A stretch of 64,000 nt of DNA from NORP240 sp965222175. GTDB lineage: Bacteria > Pseudomonadota > Gammaproteobacteria > Pseudomonadales > Pseudohongiellaceae. Position numbers and translations under genes: made by a program. Below are positions 8,435 to 18,273 of this stretch, piece by piece (position 1 is the stretch's first letter; each line of letters begins with the position of its first letter). The stretch covers positions 1,612,001 to 1,676,000 of the forward strand of contig OZ244938.1 in NCBI GenBank assembly GCA_965222175.1. The letters are read 5' to 3'. Below the pieces are notes generated by a model. The model did not search any database, was not told the origin of the DNA, and saw nothing but the letters and a program-made list of their open reading frames with translations.

Positions 8435-9193
8435 ATGAAGAATTTGCTCAAGACACTCGCCGTTTCAATCGGCGCCTTCCTGGTTCTGCAGTCAACATCG
8501 TTCGCCCAGGCCATCGATGAGTCCGCTCTCGAGGCACTGCGGGCGCGCCTGGCAGTGTCGCTGGAAGACGCCTCACGGGGACAGATCCAGGTGCTGTCGC
8601 TGACTCCCACGGCCATGGCAAACATGGTTGAGGTGGAACTCAACACCGGCGAAATTCTCTACACCAATGTGACCGGCGAATTCCTGTTTGCCGGCGATAT
8701 GTTCCAGGCCAGCCCCGACGGCCTGGTCAACCTGTCCGCGGCCACCCGGCAGGAACGTACGGTGGAGAAGATCGCAGCCATTCCCACGGACGAAATGATA
8801 ATCTTCGAGCCTGACGAAACCCGCGCCGCGATAACGGTGTTCACCGACGTCGACTGTCAATACTGCCGCGCACTGCATCGGGACATGGACAAGTTGATGG
8901 ATCTGGGTATCGAGGTTCGCTACATCGCCTATCCGCGTGGCGGTCAACAGGCCACGTCCTTCGACAAGATGATTTCCGTGTGGTGCGCCGATGACCGCAA
9001 GAAAACCCTGACCCAGGCGAAGAACGGTCAGAATCTGCCGGAACGTGACTGCGAAAATCCCGTGCTCAGGCATTATGCCCTGGGCAATGAAATCGGTATT
9101 TCCGGAACGCCTGCACTGGTACTGGCCGACGGGCGGGTCATCCCCGGCTACATGGATTCGGAACGACTGGCTGCACTGCTGCTGGACGACTGA
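8435..9193 (+). CDS. dsbC: Thiol:disulfide interchange protein DsbC
   Basis: A 252-residue periplasmic disulfide isomerase. A signal peptide spans ~1-24 (NLLKTLAVSIGAFLVLQ, cleavage after SFAQA). An N-terminal dimerization domain follows, then a thioredoxin-fold domain with the active site TDVDCQYCRALH (CQYC; E. coli has CGYC). The cis-Pro loop is GISGTPAL near 225. A second cysteine pair (WCADD..., RDCEN) matches the structural disulfide of DsbC. It lies just upstream of hom; in several gammaproteobacteria dsbC precedes hom-thrC-recJ, which supports the call. The dsbD-like gene at 14270 could supply its electrons. Confidence 0.95.
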   Translation: MKNLLKTLAVSIGAFLVLQSTSFAQAIDESALEALRARLAVSLEDASRGQIQVLSLTPTAMANMVEVELNTGEILYTNVTGEFLFAGDMFQASPDGLVNLSAATRQERTVEKIAAIPTDEMIIFEPDETRAAITVFTDVDCQYCRALHRDMDKLMDLGIEVRYIAYPRGGQQATSFDKMISVWCADDRKKTLTQAKNGQNLPERDCENPVLRHYALGNEIGISGTPALVLADGRVIPGYMDSERLAALLLDD

Positions 9194-9210
9194 GCTGTCA
9201 ATTTCAATCC

Positions 9211-9232
9211 CCGGCGGGCTGTCGTCCGCCGG
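9211..9232 (+). terminator. GC-rich hairpin after dsbC, possible terminator
   Basis: CCGGCGG pairs with CCGCCGG across an eight-base loop, 17 bp after the dsbC stop. There is no T-run, so it is weak as an intrinsic terminator. Confidence 0.3.
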
Positions 9233-9321
9233 GCCCGCAAGTCTCCATTTCCTGCCTTCTGTCCCTGTTTTGCTTAAGCAATTAACGCACTCAAGGTGCT
9301 GAGCTGCCTGACGGTTTACAG

Positions 9322-9327
9322 TATAAT
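9322..9327 (+). promoter_or_regulatory. Candidate -10 element for hom-thrC
   Basis: A perfect TATAAT ends 35 bp before the hom start. The -35 region is weak. No threonine/isoleucine attenuator-type leader peptide is visible in the short leader. Confidence 0.5.
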
Positions 9328-9362
9328 TCGCGCTTTTGCCAAACCACTGTCAAGGAGCGACC

Positions 9363-10718
9363 TTGAATTCTGACGTCAAACCCGCCGGAAAACCGGTGCG
9401 CATCGGTATTTGTGGCCTGGGAACAGTCGGCGGCGGCACTTATCGGCTGCTGAAGGAAAACCGGGACGAAATTTCCAGGCGGCTGGGACGGGACCTGCAG
9501 GTCTGTCACGTAGCCTCCCGGACGCCCAGGCCCCAGTATGAAATGCCGGGGGTAAAGTCCAGCACCGATATCTTCGCCGTGGTGGACGACCCCGAAGTGG
9601 ATGTCGTGGTGGAATCCATCGGCGGTTTCGACCCGGCCCGGGAACTGGTTACCCGGGCAGTGGCAAACGGCAAGCATGTGGTGACCGCGAACAAGGCGCT
9701 TATCGCGCTGCACGGCAACGAATTATTTGAACTGGCGGAAAAGCGGGGTGTGGTCATCGCCTACGAAAGCGCCGTCGCCGGTGGCATTCCAATCATCAAG
9801 GCGCTGCGGGAGGGCCTCGCCGCCAATTCCATTCACTGGCTGGCCGGCATCATCAATGGCACAGGTAATTTTATTCTCACTGAAATGGAGCAGAAACACC
9901 GGGATTTCGCCGATGTACTGCGAGAGGCCCAGGCGCTCGGCTATGCCGAGGCCGATCCAACCTTCGACGTGGAAGGCATAGACGCCGCTCACAAGCTGAC
10001 TATCCTCGCCTCAATTGCCTTCGGCATCCCCCTGCAGTTCGACAAGACGTATACCGAGGGTATCAGCGCCATAACCACGGATGATGTCAATTTTGCCAGG
10101 GAGCTGGGTTATGTCATCAAGCACCTCGGAGTTGCCAGGGTCAGCGAGCGGGGCGTGGAAATGCGGGTGCATCCTACACTGATATCCGAAAAGCGCCTGC
10201 TGTCCCATGTAAATGGCGTGATGAACGCCATACTGGTCAAGGGCAATTCCGTTGGCGCGACGCTGTATTACGGTGCCGGTGCCGGCGCCGAGGCCACGGC
10301 TTCAGCGGTGGTGGCCGATATCATGGATATCGCCAGGGGAACGAGCAGCCCGGCAGGAAGCGGCAGTAACAGCTCTTTGCCGTCGCTGGCTTTCAACCGC
10401 CTCAATGCCGATCTGCCGGTACTGTCCATTGATGAAATTGATACGGCTTTTTACCTGCGCATTCACGCCCTGGATAAAGTGGGTGTTATGGCTAAAATTT
10501 CCAGCGTACTGCAGGATTTTCAGATCAATATTGAAGCGGTAATTCAGAAAGAGCCGGAAGTCCACGGCACTGGTAAAGTGCCGGTTATAATTCTTACCGA
10601 TACGGTGCGGGAGAGCCGTATCAATAGCGCCATCGATGCGCTGGAAGCCCTGCCGGAAGTTGCCGGCAGCATTGCGCGCATACGCGTGGAAGAGCTGGAC
10701 AGCGAGGAAGCCAATTGA
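9363..10718 (+). CDS. hom: Homoserine dehydrogenase
   Basis: A 451-residue NAD(P)-dependent enzyme converting aspartate semialdehyde to homoserine, on the threonine/methionine branch. The dinucleotide loop GICGLGTVGGGTY begins at ~16, the catalytic domain includes ANKALIALHG and ESAVAGGIPIIKALREGL, and a C-terminal ACT domain begins near 365 (YLRIHALDKVGVMAKI), expected to sense threonine. I place the start at TTG 9363 because an AAGGAG site precedes it by five bases. The stop overlaps the thrC start, so hom and thrC are coupled. Confidence 0.96.
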   Translation: MNSDVKPAGKPVRIGICGLGTVGGGTYRLLKENRDEISRRLGRDLQVCHVASRTPRPQYEMPGVKSSTDIFAVVDDPEVDVVVESIGGFDPARELVTRAVANGKHVVTANKALIALHGNELFELAEKRGVVIAYESAVAGGIPIIKALREGLAANSIHWLAGIINGTGNFILTEMEQKHRDFADVLREAQALGYAEADPTFDVEGIDAAHKLTILASIAFGIPLQFDKTYTEGISAITTDDVNFARELGYVIKHLGVARVSERGVEMRVHPTLISEKRLLSHVNGVMNAILVKGNSVGATLYYGAGAGAEATASAVVADIMDIARGTSSPAGSGSNSSLPSLAFNRLNADLPVLSIDEIDTAFYLRIHALDKVGVMAKISSVLQDFQINIEAVIQKEPEVHGTGKVPVIILTDTVRESRINSAIDALEALPEVAGSIARIRVEELDSEEAN

Positions 10719-12109
10719 AATACGTCAGCACTCGTGGCGGTGGTACACCGCAGGATTTTGAACAGGTTCTTCTCACCGGCCTGGCACCGGATGGTGGTCT
10801 TTATATACCCGCCGAATTACCGACGTTCAGCCCGCAGGAAATCGCCGGCTGGTCCGGGCTGTCCTACAATGAAGTGGCTTTCCGGGTTATCAGGCCGTTT
10901 GTCGCCGATACGATTCCGGAAGCAGACCTGCGTCGCTGCATCGACGAAAGTTACGCCGAATTTTCTCATCGGGCTATCGCTCCCCTCACCATGCTCGATG
11001 CCAACGAGTGGATCCTGGAGCTGTTTCATGGTCCCACGCTTGCCTTCAAGGATTTTGCCCTGCAGGTGCTTGGTCGGCTGCTGGATTTCGTCCTGACCCG
11101 ACGGGACCAGCGCGTTGCCATCCTCGGCGCGACCTCCGGCGATACCGGCTCGGCGGCCCTGGAGGGCTGTCGACATTCCGATCATGTCGACATATTCATT
11201 CTCCACCCGCACCAGCGAATTTCCGAAGTCCAGCGTCGGCAGATGACCACGGTTCAGGGTGACAACGTCCACAATCTGGCAGTCAGGGGAAATTTCGACG
11301 ATTGCCAGAAAATCGTCAAAACGGCATTTGGTGATCAGGGCTTTCTGCCGGCAGATCGGCAGCTGGTGGCTGTGAACTCCATCAACTGGGCCAGGATCAT
11401 GGTGCAGATAGCGTACTACTTCTACGCAGCGGTGAATCTTGGCGGTCCCGGCCGGCCGGTGTCCTATTCGGTACCGACCGGCAATTTCGGTGATATCTAT
11501 GCCGGTTACCTGGCCAGGCAAATGGGCCTGCCGGTGAGCCAATTGGTGATTGCCACCAACCGTAACGACATCCTGCACCGCCTTATCAGCGAAAATGCCT
11601 ACCAGGTTACTGACCTGGCCCCCAGTTATTCACCAAGCATGGACATCATGGTGTCCAGTAACTTCGAGCGCTACCTGTACGATCTGTTTCAGCGGGATGC
11701 GGACCGTCTGCGGGACTTTATGCTGCGCTCGACTTCGGAGACTCTGCACCTTGATGAGCCCCTCTGGTCCCGGGCCAGGGAATGTTTTTCCAGCTACGCG
11801 GTTAGCGACGAGGAGACCTGCGCGATGATTCGCCAGGTCTACGAGGAAACCGAAGTTCTGCTCGACCCCCATACGGCGGTCGGCGTGAAAGCGGCGCGTG
11901 AGTGTAACAACGACAGGCAGGTCCCCATGATTACCCTGGCCACCGCCCACCCGGTAAAATTCGCCGACGCCGTCAACGCGGCAGGCATAGCGACACCGCC
12001 GTTACCCGTTCACCTGGAGGATCTCATGGAGCGTCCCGAGTCCTGCACGGTGGTGGACAACTCGATCACCGCGGTAACCGAATTTATAGCGCAGAATCTC
12101 ACTGCCTGA
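10715..12109 (+). CDS. thrC: Threonine synthase
   Basis: A 464-residue PLP enzyme making threonine from O-phosphohomoserine. The N-terminus KYVSTRGGG..DFEQVLLTGLAPDGGLYIP is typical, and the PLP-binding lysine is K112 in FHGPTLAFKDFALQVLG. GATSGDTGSAA near 148 is the phosphate-binding segment. The start is TTG at 10715, overlapping the hom stop (TTGA), with GAGGAAG upstream. Two consecutive amino-acid genes therefore both use TTG. Confidence 0.97.
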   Translation: MKYVSTRGGGTPQDFEQVLLTGLAPDGGLYIPAELPTFSPQEIAGWSGLSYNEVAFRVIRPFVADTIPEADLRRCIDESYAEFSHRAIAPLTMLDANEWILELFHGPTLAFKDFALQVLGRLLDFVLTRRDQRVAILGATSGDTGSAALEGCRHSDHVDIFILHPHQRISEVQRRQMTTVQGDNVHNLAVRGNFDDCQKIVKTAFGDQGFLPADRQLVAVNSINWARIMVQIAYYFYAAVNLGGPGRPVSYSVPTGNFGDIYAGYLARQMGLPVSQLVIATNRNDILHRLISENAYQVTDLAPSYSPSMDIMVSSNFERYLYDLFQRDADRLRDFMLRSTSETLHLDEPLWSRARECFSSYAVSDEETCAMIRQVYEETEVLLDPHTAVGVKAARECNNDRQVPMITLATAHPVKFADAVNAAGIATPPLPVHLEDLMERPESCTVVDNSITAVTEFIAQNLTA

Positions 12110-12158
12110 CTCGCTGAAATGATGTGAATTATCCGGACAGGACACTATCTGACAGCTT

Positions 12159-13901
12159 ATGAATCCGCTGATTCAACGTCGTGAACCGGATCGCAGCCTG
12201 GAGCTGCCGGGCGGACTGCATCCGCTGGTTCGGCGAGTCCTGCTGCGCCGGCCTCTGCAGTCTGTCGATGAACTGGACCTGTCGTTAAAAAACCTGCTGT
12301 CGCCGGATGGTCTGCTGGGCGCCGGAGACGCCGTGGATCTGCTGGTCAGGCACCTGCAGAAGCAGAGCAGGATACTGGTGGTTTCCGATTTTGACGCAGA
12401 CGGGGCGACCAGCTGCGCCCTGTCCCTGCGGGCGCTCCGCAGCCTGGGCTTCGAAAATCTTGACTACATCGTACCCAACCGCTTCGAATACGGCTATGGC
12501 CTGACCCCTGAAATTGTCCAGCTTGCCGCGACCCGCGACCCCGACCTGATCATTACCGTGGATAACGGCATTTCCAGCCTGGACGGGGTGGAAAGTGCCC
12601 GCCAGGCCGGCATCGAGGTGCTGATAACGGATCACCATCTGCCGGGCGCCGCGTTGCCGCGGGCCGAGGCAATCGTCAACCCGAATCAACCCGGTTGCCG
12701 GTTCGCCAGTAAATCACTGGCCGGGGTCGGTGTCATTTTTTACCTGATGCTGGCCTTGCGTACCAGGCTGCGGACCGAGGGCTGGTTTACCGGCAAGGGG
12801 CTGAAGGAGCCGAACCTGGGGGAACTGCTGGATCTCGTCGCCCTGGGCACAGTAGCCGACGTGGTGCCCCTGGATTTCAACAATCGTATACTGGTCAACG
12901 AAGGACTGCGGCGTATCCGCGCCGGCCGTGCCTGTCCGGGCATCCAGGCCCTGCTGCAGGTCAGTCGGCGTACCGGTCGCAACCTGGTTGCCGGTGACCT
13001 GGGCTTTGCCATCGGTCCTCGGCTGAACGCTGCCGGTCGCCTTGACGACATGTCGCTGGGGATCGAATGCCTGTTGACGGAGTCGACGGATGCGGCCTAC
13101 CGGATGGCGGTTCAGCTGGACGGCCTCAACTCGGACCGGAGGCTGATCGAAGCCGAGATGCGTGATCAGGCTTTCAATAACCTGGCGGATCTGGAGCTGG
13201 GTGACGAGCAGCTGCCTGCCGGCCTGTGCGTTTACCGCAAGGACTGGCATCAGGGAGTAATCGGCATCCTGGCATCGCGTATCAAGGACAAATACCATCG
13301 ACCGGTAATCGCGTTTGCCGACGCCGGTACCGCCGACAGCGAATCGGAGGCGCAGCTCAAGGGCTCGGCGCGATCCATCGCCGGCTTCCACATACGCGAT
13401 GCCCTGGATGCCATAGCCAGCCGGAATCCCGGATTGATCAGCAAGTTCGGCGGCCACGCCATGGCGGCGGGTCTCAGTCTCGACCGGGACAAACTCGAGG
13501 CATTCAGCCAGGCATTCGACAGTTACGCCGCGCAGGCCCTGGACGAGGATGCCCTGCAGGCACGGATCCTGACAGATGGCGAACTGGAGGCCGGCGAGTT
13601 CGACCTGTCCGCGGCGGAAGCGCTGGCAGCGGCAGGGCCCTGGGGACAGGGTTTCCCCGAACCCGTATTCGATGGCGAGTTTGCCGTGCAGGACCTTCGC
13701 GTTCTCGCGGACAAGCACCTGAAACTGTCAGTTCTGCCCGCAGATGGTCATGCCGCGGTGGAGGCCATCGCCTTCAATGCCGATCTCAGCCTGGGCCTGA
13801 AGCCCGGGGACATCGTGGCCCTGGTCTATCGATTGGGGGTGAATGAATTCAGGGATTCCCGTCGCGTACAACTGGTGGTGGAACAACTGCGGCTGGCCTG
13901 A
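12159..13901 (+). CDS. recJ: Single-stranded-DNA-specific exonuclease RecJ
   Basis: A 580-residue DHH-family 5'-3' exonuclease used in recombination and mismatch repair. Motifs include DFDADGATS at ~77-85, the TVDNGIS segment near 135, ITDHHLPG near 158 (the DHH motif) and GGHAMAAGLSL near 430 (DHHA1), followed by the OB-type C-terminal domain. The start ATG at 12159 gives the usual RecJ length. The dsbC-hom-thrC-recJ neighbourhood resembles the dsbC-recJ linkage in enterobacteria. Confidence 0.97.
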   Translation: MNPLIQRREPDRSLELPGGLHPLVRRVLLRRPLQSVDELDLSLKNLLSPDGLLGAGDAVDLLVRHLQKQSRILVVSDFDADGATSCALSLRALRSLGFENLDYIVPNRFEYGYGLTPEIVQLAATRDPDLIITVDNGISSLDGVESARQAGIEVLITDHHLPGAALPRAEAIVNPNQPGCRFASKSLAGVGVIFYLMLALRTRLRTEGWFTGKGLKEPNLGELLDLVALGTVADVVPLDFNNRILVNEGLRRIRAGRACPGIQALLQVSRRTGRNLVAGDLGFAIGPRLNAAGRLDDMSLGIECLLTESTDAAYRMAVQLDGLNSDRRLIEAEMRDQAFNNLADLELGDEQLPAGLCVYRKDWHQGVIGILASRIKDKYHRPVIAFADAGTADSESEAQLKGSARSIAGFHIRDALDAIASRNPGLISKFGGHAMAAGLSLDRDKLEAFSQAFDSYAAQALDEDALQARILTDGELEAGEFDLSAAEALAAAGPWGQGFPEPVFDGEFAVQDLRVLADKHLKLSVLPADGHAAVEAIAFNADLSLGLKPGDIVALVYRLGVNEFRDSRRVQLVVEQLRLA

Positions 13902-13993
13902 AGATTTCAGGGTAGCAGCCTGGAGTGATTTCCGGGAAATCCGGGTCTACTGGTCCAGGGAAACAGTCCCGGGCACGGCACTGTGCCAGATCC

Positions 13994-14081
13994 GGGTCAG
14001 GCATTTGCCTGAACGATAACCCCAAACAGCAGCGGGTCAGGCATTTGCCTGAACGATAACCCCAAACAGCAGCGGGTCAGG
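13994..14081. repeat. 40-bp tandem repeat with internal palindrome, 2.2 copies
   Basis: Two identical 40-bp units (13994-14033 and 14034-14073) and a partial third start lie between recJ and dsbD. Each contains TCAGGCA-TT-TGCCTGA, a perfect 7-bp inverted repeat. The 368-bp gap 13902-14269 otherwise shows no gene. It could be a terminator/attenuator pair or a protein-binding repeat; nothing visible decides. Confidence 0.9.
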
Positions 14082-14269
14082 CCGCCGGCGTGTCGGCGTG
14101 GTCGTGTACACGGTCCTGATTTCGTCCCTTGATTTCATGGAAAGTGCCGCAAATTCAATGACATCTGTCTGGGTTTTTGGTAGTTTCCAACGCAGGTAAT
14201 CACCTCCGGCAGCGGGCGCACGTAAGCAATACCCTATACTGCGGTTCAATCCCAATAACAGGTCAATCC

Positions 14270-17215
14270 ATGAGACATTTCGCTACCGCCATCATCCTAC
14301 TGACAGGTTTCCTGCTTGTCAGCCACACTGCCCGGGCGCAGGACTCCGGAACAGACCTGTTCCAGTCCGAGCAGATCGCAGTCCAGCTGGTGGCGGAAAC
14401 CACCAACGTTGTACCTGGCGAAACCCTGTGGCTGGGAATACGTCTTGATCCCATCGAGCACTGGCACACTTACTGGAAATTTGGCGGTGACAGCGGTGAG
14501 GCAACTGCCGCCAGCGAATGGCAGTTACCGGCCGGCGCAACGGCGGGTGAAATACTCTGGCCGACGCCGGAGTGGACGCCGTTCGAGGGAACCAACCTGG
14601 TGACCTTCGCCTACGAACGGGAAGTTCTGCTGCCACTTCCGGTTTACATTCCCGCGGATTATGACCGCGACAGCTTTGCACTGAGCACGCGCATCGACTG
14701 GCAGGTCTGCGACGTGATCTGTATTCCCGGTGATGCCACGTTCAGCCTGACCCTGCCGGTGGGGGACAACCTGCAGCCGGATCCTGCCTGGCAGTCCGCC
14801 TTTGCCACCAGCCGGGCGAACCTGCCGGATACCGACCACCAGCTTGCCGTTCACTTCAACACTCACGACGGCAAAGTCAATATCATGGTGGCCTCGCCGG
14901 ACCCGGTATTCGAAGAGGCGGAAGAGGCCTATTTCTTCACCGAGCAGGGACGCATCATGAAATACGCGCCCTATCGGCAGAATATGATCGAGGAAGATCG
15001 CCTGCAGATCAGCTTCGAGCAGCACCGTCGCATTCCCGTCGACCTGGAACAGTTCAGCGGCGTTCTTGCCGTCATTGATGACGCCGGGACTACGCGCTCG
15101 TATGCGGTGTCTCCGGCACGGACACAGGTGGCCTGGGATCATCGCATGGAAGTGGAACTGTTGTCCGCAACCACCACCCTGGTGCCCGGCGAAAGCCAGT
15201 GGCTGGCGATCCGGTTGAAAGCGGACCAGGGCTGGCACACCTACTGGAAAATGGCCGGAGACAGTGGCGAGCCTACCCGGACCACGGAATGGACGGCACC
15301 GGAAGGCACGATCATCAGCGATTTCCAGTGGCCGGCACCCCACTGGCTGCCGTTTCCGGGCTCTGACCTGGTGAACTACGGCTACGAGGACGAGGTCGTT
15401 CTGCCGTTCGAGATTGTCGTGCCCCGGGCAGACGTCGGGCAGGTGACCCTGTCGACCACGGTGGAGTGGTTCGTCTGCGAACTGATCTGTATCCCCGGAC
15501 AGCACCGCCTGGACCTGACCCTGCCGGTCACCGACGTGGCGGAAGGGGATGCCGTTGCTACAGCAATTATCGATGCCGCCCTGGACGAGGTTCCGGTACA
15601 GGACCATGACATTGATTTTCTGATTGCCGCCGCGGGAGATCGCGTCAGCCTGGGCTTTCAGAGCGCTCAACGGGAATTCGACGACGTGGTTGACGCGTGG
15701 TTCTTTCCCGAGCAGCGACGGGTCATCGCCAACGGGCCGCTGCGGGATGTGAGCATCCAGCCAGGCATGCTGCAGATCACGCACGAACAGCCACGGCGGA
15801 TGCTGACTGATCTCAGCGGGGTATACGGGACCCTGGTGGTGGCCGACGGTCAGGGCAATCGTCGCGCCTATGATTTCATCGATCCTGCCGCCGACGCCAA
15901 TCAGTTTACGGTTACGCCCCTGGCGGCACCGGCAACCGGGGCCGGCTCCGGGCCGGGGGATTCCGCAACGCCGGTCGCCGTACTGGGCTTCATGCTGGCG
16001 GCCCTGGCAGGGGGGCTGATCCTGAATCTCATGCCCTGTGTCTTCCCGGTGTTGTCACTGAAGGCGCTTACCTTTGCCAGTAATGCCGGTGCCGGGGTAC
16101 GTAAGCAGCGCCTGGATGGCCTGGTTTATACCGGTGGTGTGGTGCTCTCCTTCGCGCTGCTGGCTTCCGTTTTGATTGCCCTGCGGGCCGGCGGCGAGTT
16201 GATCGGCTGGGGATTCCAGTTGCAGGAGCCCTGGTTTATCGCCCTGATAATATACCTGTTTTTCCTCATGGGGCTGAGCCTGTCCGGCGTCTTTGAAATC
16301 GGCACCAGCCTGATGAGCACCGGCAGTTCGTTAACCGACCACAGTCACGGTTATCGGCGGTCGTTTTTCACCGGTGTGCTGGCAGTCATCGTGGCTACAC
16401 CCTGTACCGCTCCGTTCATGGGGCCGGCATTGGGTTTTGCCCTGTCCCAGCCGTGGGTGATAGCCATGCTGGTTTTCCTGGCGCTGGGCGTGGGCTTGGC
16501 GTTGCCGATCCTGGTGCTGTCATTCCTGCCGGCCCTGGTGAAATATATGCCCAAACCCGGCAACTGGATGGTGACCTTCAAGGAATTCATGGCATTCCCC
16601 CTGTATGCCACGGCGCTGTATTTTCTCTGGGTATTGGGCAACCAGGTTGGCGTAACCGGCATGTCGCTGGTACTGATATCGTGCGTGTTCCTGGCCTTTG
16701 CCATCTGGCTTACCCGGAAGACGCGAGGGGCGGGTGCCTTCTGGCGCTACGGTTATCGCACCGTAGCGGTGGGCTGCGTGGTCCTTGCACTGCTGGTACT
16801 GCAGTCACCTTTCCTGCAGCCGGTTTCTTCCGCTTCTCTGGCGGCTCAGTCAGGATCAGGACAATCGGCTGGATTTGAACCGTTCAGTACACAGCGACTG
16901 AATGAACTGCGGGATGCCGGTCGACCGGTTTTTGTCAATATGACGGCCGCCTGGTGTATTACCTGCCTGGCCAATGAGCAGACCACCCTCGGGACGGAAA
17001 CGGTGCAGCAGGCCATGGTTGACAACGACGTGACTTATCTCAAGGGAGACTGGACCAACGAGGATCCCGAAATAACCACGATCCTGAACCAGTTTAACCG
17101 GCCATCGGTACCGCTGTACGTGCTTTACCCGGGGCAGTCGGACCGTGAGCCGAAAATCCTCCCCCAGATTCTGACGCCGTCAATCATGCTGCAGGCTTTT
17201 GCCGAATTGCAGTGA
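14270..17215 (+). CDS. DsbD/ScsB-type protein-disulfide reductase with duplicated N-terminal module
   Basis: A 981-residue inner-membrane protein passing electrons from cytoplasmic thioredoxin to the periplasm. Signal peptide 1-23. Two homologous periplasmic modules follow: WHTYWK..GDSGE at 65 and 322, and VCxxIC at C147/C151 and C403/C407, a period of ~257 residues. About eight membrane helices run from ~570, with C590 in NLMPCVFP and a second cysteine in ATPCTAPF. A C-terminal thioredoxin domain has WCITC (C896, C899). Classic E. coli DsbD is ~565 residues with one N-terminal domain, so this belongs to the larger ScsB-like class. ATG 14270 gives a clean signal peptide. Confidence 0.93.
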   Translation: MRHFATAIILLTGFLLVSHTARAQDSGTDLFQSEQIAVQLVAETTNVVPGETLWLGIRLDPIEHWHTYWKFGGDSGEATAASEWQLPAGATAGEILWPTPEWTPFEGTNLVTFAYEREVLLPLPVYIPADYDRDSFALSTRIDWQVCDVICIPGDATFSLTLPVGDNLQPDPAWQSAFATSRANLPDTDHQLAVHFNTHDGKVNIMVASPDPVFEEAEEAYFFTEQGRIMKYAPYRQNMIEEDRLQISFEQHRRIPVDLEQFSGVLAVIDDAGTTRSYAVSPARTQVAWDHRMEVELLSATTTLVPGESQWLAIRLKADQGWHTYWKMAGDSGEPTRTTEWTAPEGTIISDFQWPAPHWLPFPGSDLVNYGYEDEVVLPFEIVVPRADVGQVTLSTTVEWFVCELICIPGQHRLDLTLPVTDVAEGDAVATAIIDAALDEVPVQDHDIDFLIAAAGDRVSLGFQSAQREFDDVVDAWFFPEQRRVIANGPLRDVSIQPGMLQITHEQPRRMLTDLSGVYGTLVVADGQGNRRAYDFIDPAADANQFTVTPLAAPATGAGSGPGDSATPVAVLGFMLAALAGGLILNLMPCVFPVLSLKALTFASNAGAGVRKQRLDGLVYTGGVVLSFALLASVLIALRAGGELIGWGFQLQEPWFIALIIYLFFLMGLSLSGVFEIGTSLMSTGSSLTDHSHGYRRSFFTGVLAVIVATPCTAPFMGPALGFALSQPWVIAMLVFLALGVGLALPILVLSFLPALVKYMPKPGNWMVTFKEFMAFPLYATALYFLWVLGNQVGVTGMSLVLISCVFLAFAIWLTRKTRGAGAFWRYGYRTVAVGCVVLALLVLQSPFLQPVSSASLAAQSGSGQSAGFEPFSTQRLNELRDAGRPVFVNMTAAWCITCLANEQTTLGTETVQQAMVDNDVTYLKGDWTNEDPEITTILNQFNRPSVPLYVLYPGQSDREPKILPQILTPSIMLQAFAELQ

Positions 17216-17229
17216 GAAGGCCTGTCACT

Positions 17230-18273
17230 ATGTACAAGGATGTAACGCGCTGCAGTATCGCTTTGCTTCGAGTACCGCTGGTGCTGGTGCTGCTGGCTGC
17301 ACCCGCCCACGGTCAGCAACTGAGCTTCTCCGGGGCACTGGAGCAGGCCGGGCATCTTCCGCGACTGCATTCTCTGCTGATTTCCCATCAGGGTGAGCTG
17401 TTGGTGGAGGAATATTTCAACGGCCGGGACCGGTATCAGCCCGCCAATATGAAATCGGCGTCAAAGAGCGTAATTTCCGCCCTGGTGGGTATCGCCATCG
17501 ACCGCGGGCTGATAGCGGGTACGGAGCAGCCGATACAGGATTTTTTCCCCGACTACTTTTCGGCAATCGACGATCCCCGCAAGCAGTCAATTACCGTAGA
17601 GGACCTGCTGACCATGCAGTCCGGACTGGAAACTACCAGTAACCGCAACTATGGTCGGTGGGTGCTGAGTGATGACTGGATCGAGTTTGCCCTGGAACAG
17701 CCGGTGGTGGCACCGGCGGGGAAAGCAATGATCTACAGCACCGGCAGTACGCACCTGCTGTCGGCAATTATCAACCGGGTCAGCGGAATGTCCACCCGCC
17801 AGTTCGCCCAGCGCTTCCTGGCGGAGCCGCTGGGCTTTTCCCTGGCCTACTGGAGCCAGGATCCCCAGGGATATTACTTTGGCGGTAACGACCTGGAAAT
17901 AACTCCCCGTGCCATGCTTGCCTTTGGCGAGTTGTATCTCCACGACGGTCGTGCCGGTGACAGTCGGGTGCTTCCGGCGGACTGGATTCGGGATTCCTTT
18001 CAGCCCCACGCCACTTCACCCCGGGGCCAGGGTCGGTTTTACGGCTATGGCTGGTGGTTGAGAGACCTGGCCGACATGCTGGTCCCGGTGGCCTGGGGAT
18101 ACGGTGGGCAATTGATATTCGTGGTGAAGGAGTTCGAACTGGTAGTAGTGGCTACTTCTGACAGTACGCCGGGGCCTGCCCGTCGGGGGCATTTGCGACG
18201 TCTGTATGACCTGGTTGAGGACGAGATCCTGTGGCCGGTCAGGAGCGCCTCGCCACCGCTGGCGGGAAACTGA
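17230..18273 (+). CDS. Beta-lactamase-fold (class C-like) serine hydrolase, exported
   Basis: A 347-residue protein with an N-terminal signal peptide (~1-28, hydrophobic VPLVLVLLAAPAHG). The nucleophile motif SASK (SxxK) is at ~77-80, YSTGSTHLLS near 172 occupies the YxN position, and WGYGGQ near 295 occupies the KTG/HxG position. This is the penicillin-binding/esterase EstB-like family, which includes esterases, D-aminopeptidases and class C beta-lactamases; real antibiotic hydrolysis is not implied. It starts 14 bp after dsbD, with GAGAAGG before the ATG, and may be co-transcribed. Two paralogues of the same fold lie at 31520 and 40083. Confidence 0.85.
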   Translation: MYKDVTRCSIALLRVPLVLVLLAAPAHGQQLSFSGALEQAGHLPRLHSLLISHQGELLVEEYFNGRDRYQPANMKSASKSVISALVGIAIDRGLIAGTEQPIQDFFPDYFSAIDDPRKQSITVEDLLTMQSGLETTSNRNYGRWVLSDDWIEFALEQPVVAPAGKAMIYSTGSTHLLSAIINRVSGMSTRQFAQRFLAEPLGFSLAYWSQDPQGYYFGGNDLEITPRAMLAFGELYLHDGRAGDSRVLPADWIRDSFQPHATSPRGQGRFYGYGWWLRDLADMLVPVAWGYGGQLIFVVKEFELVVVATSDSTPGPARRGHLRRLYDLVEDEILWPVRSASPPLAGN

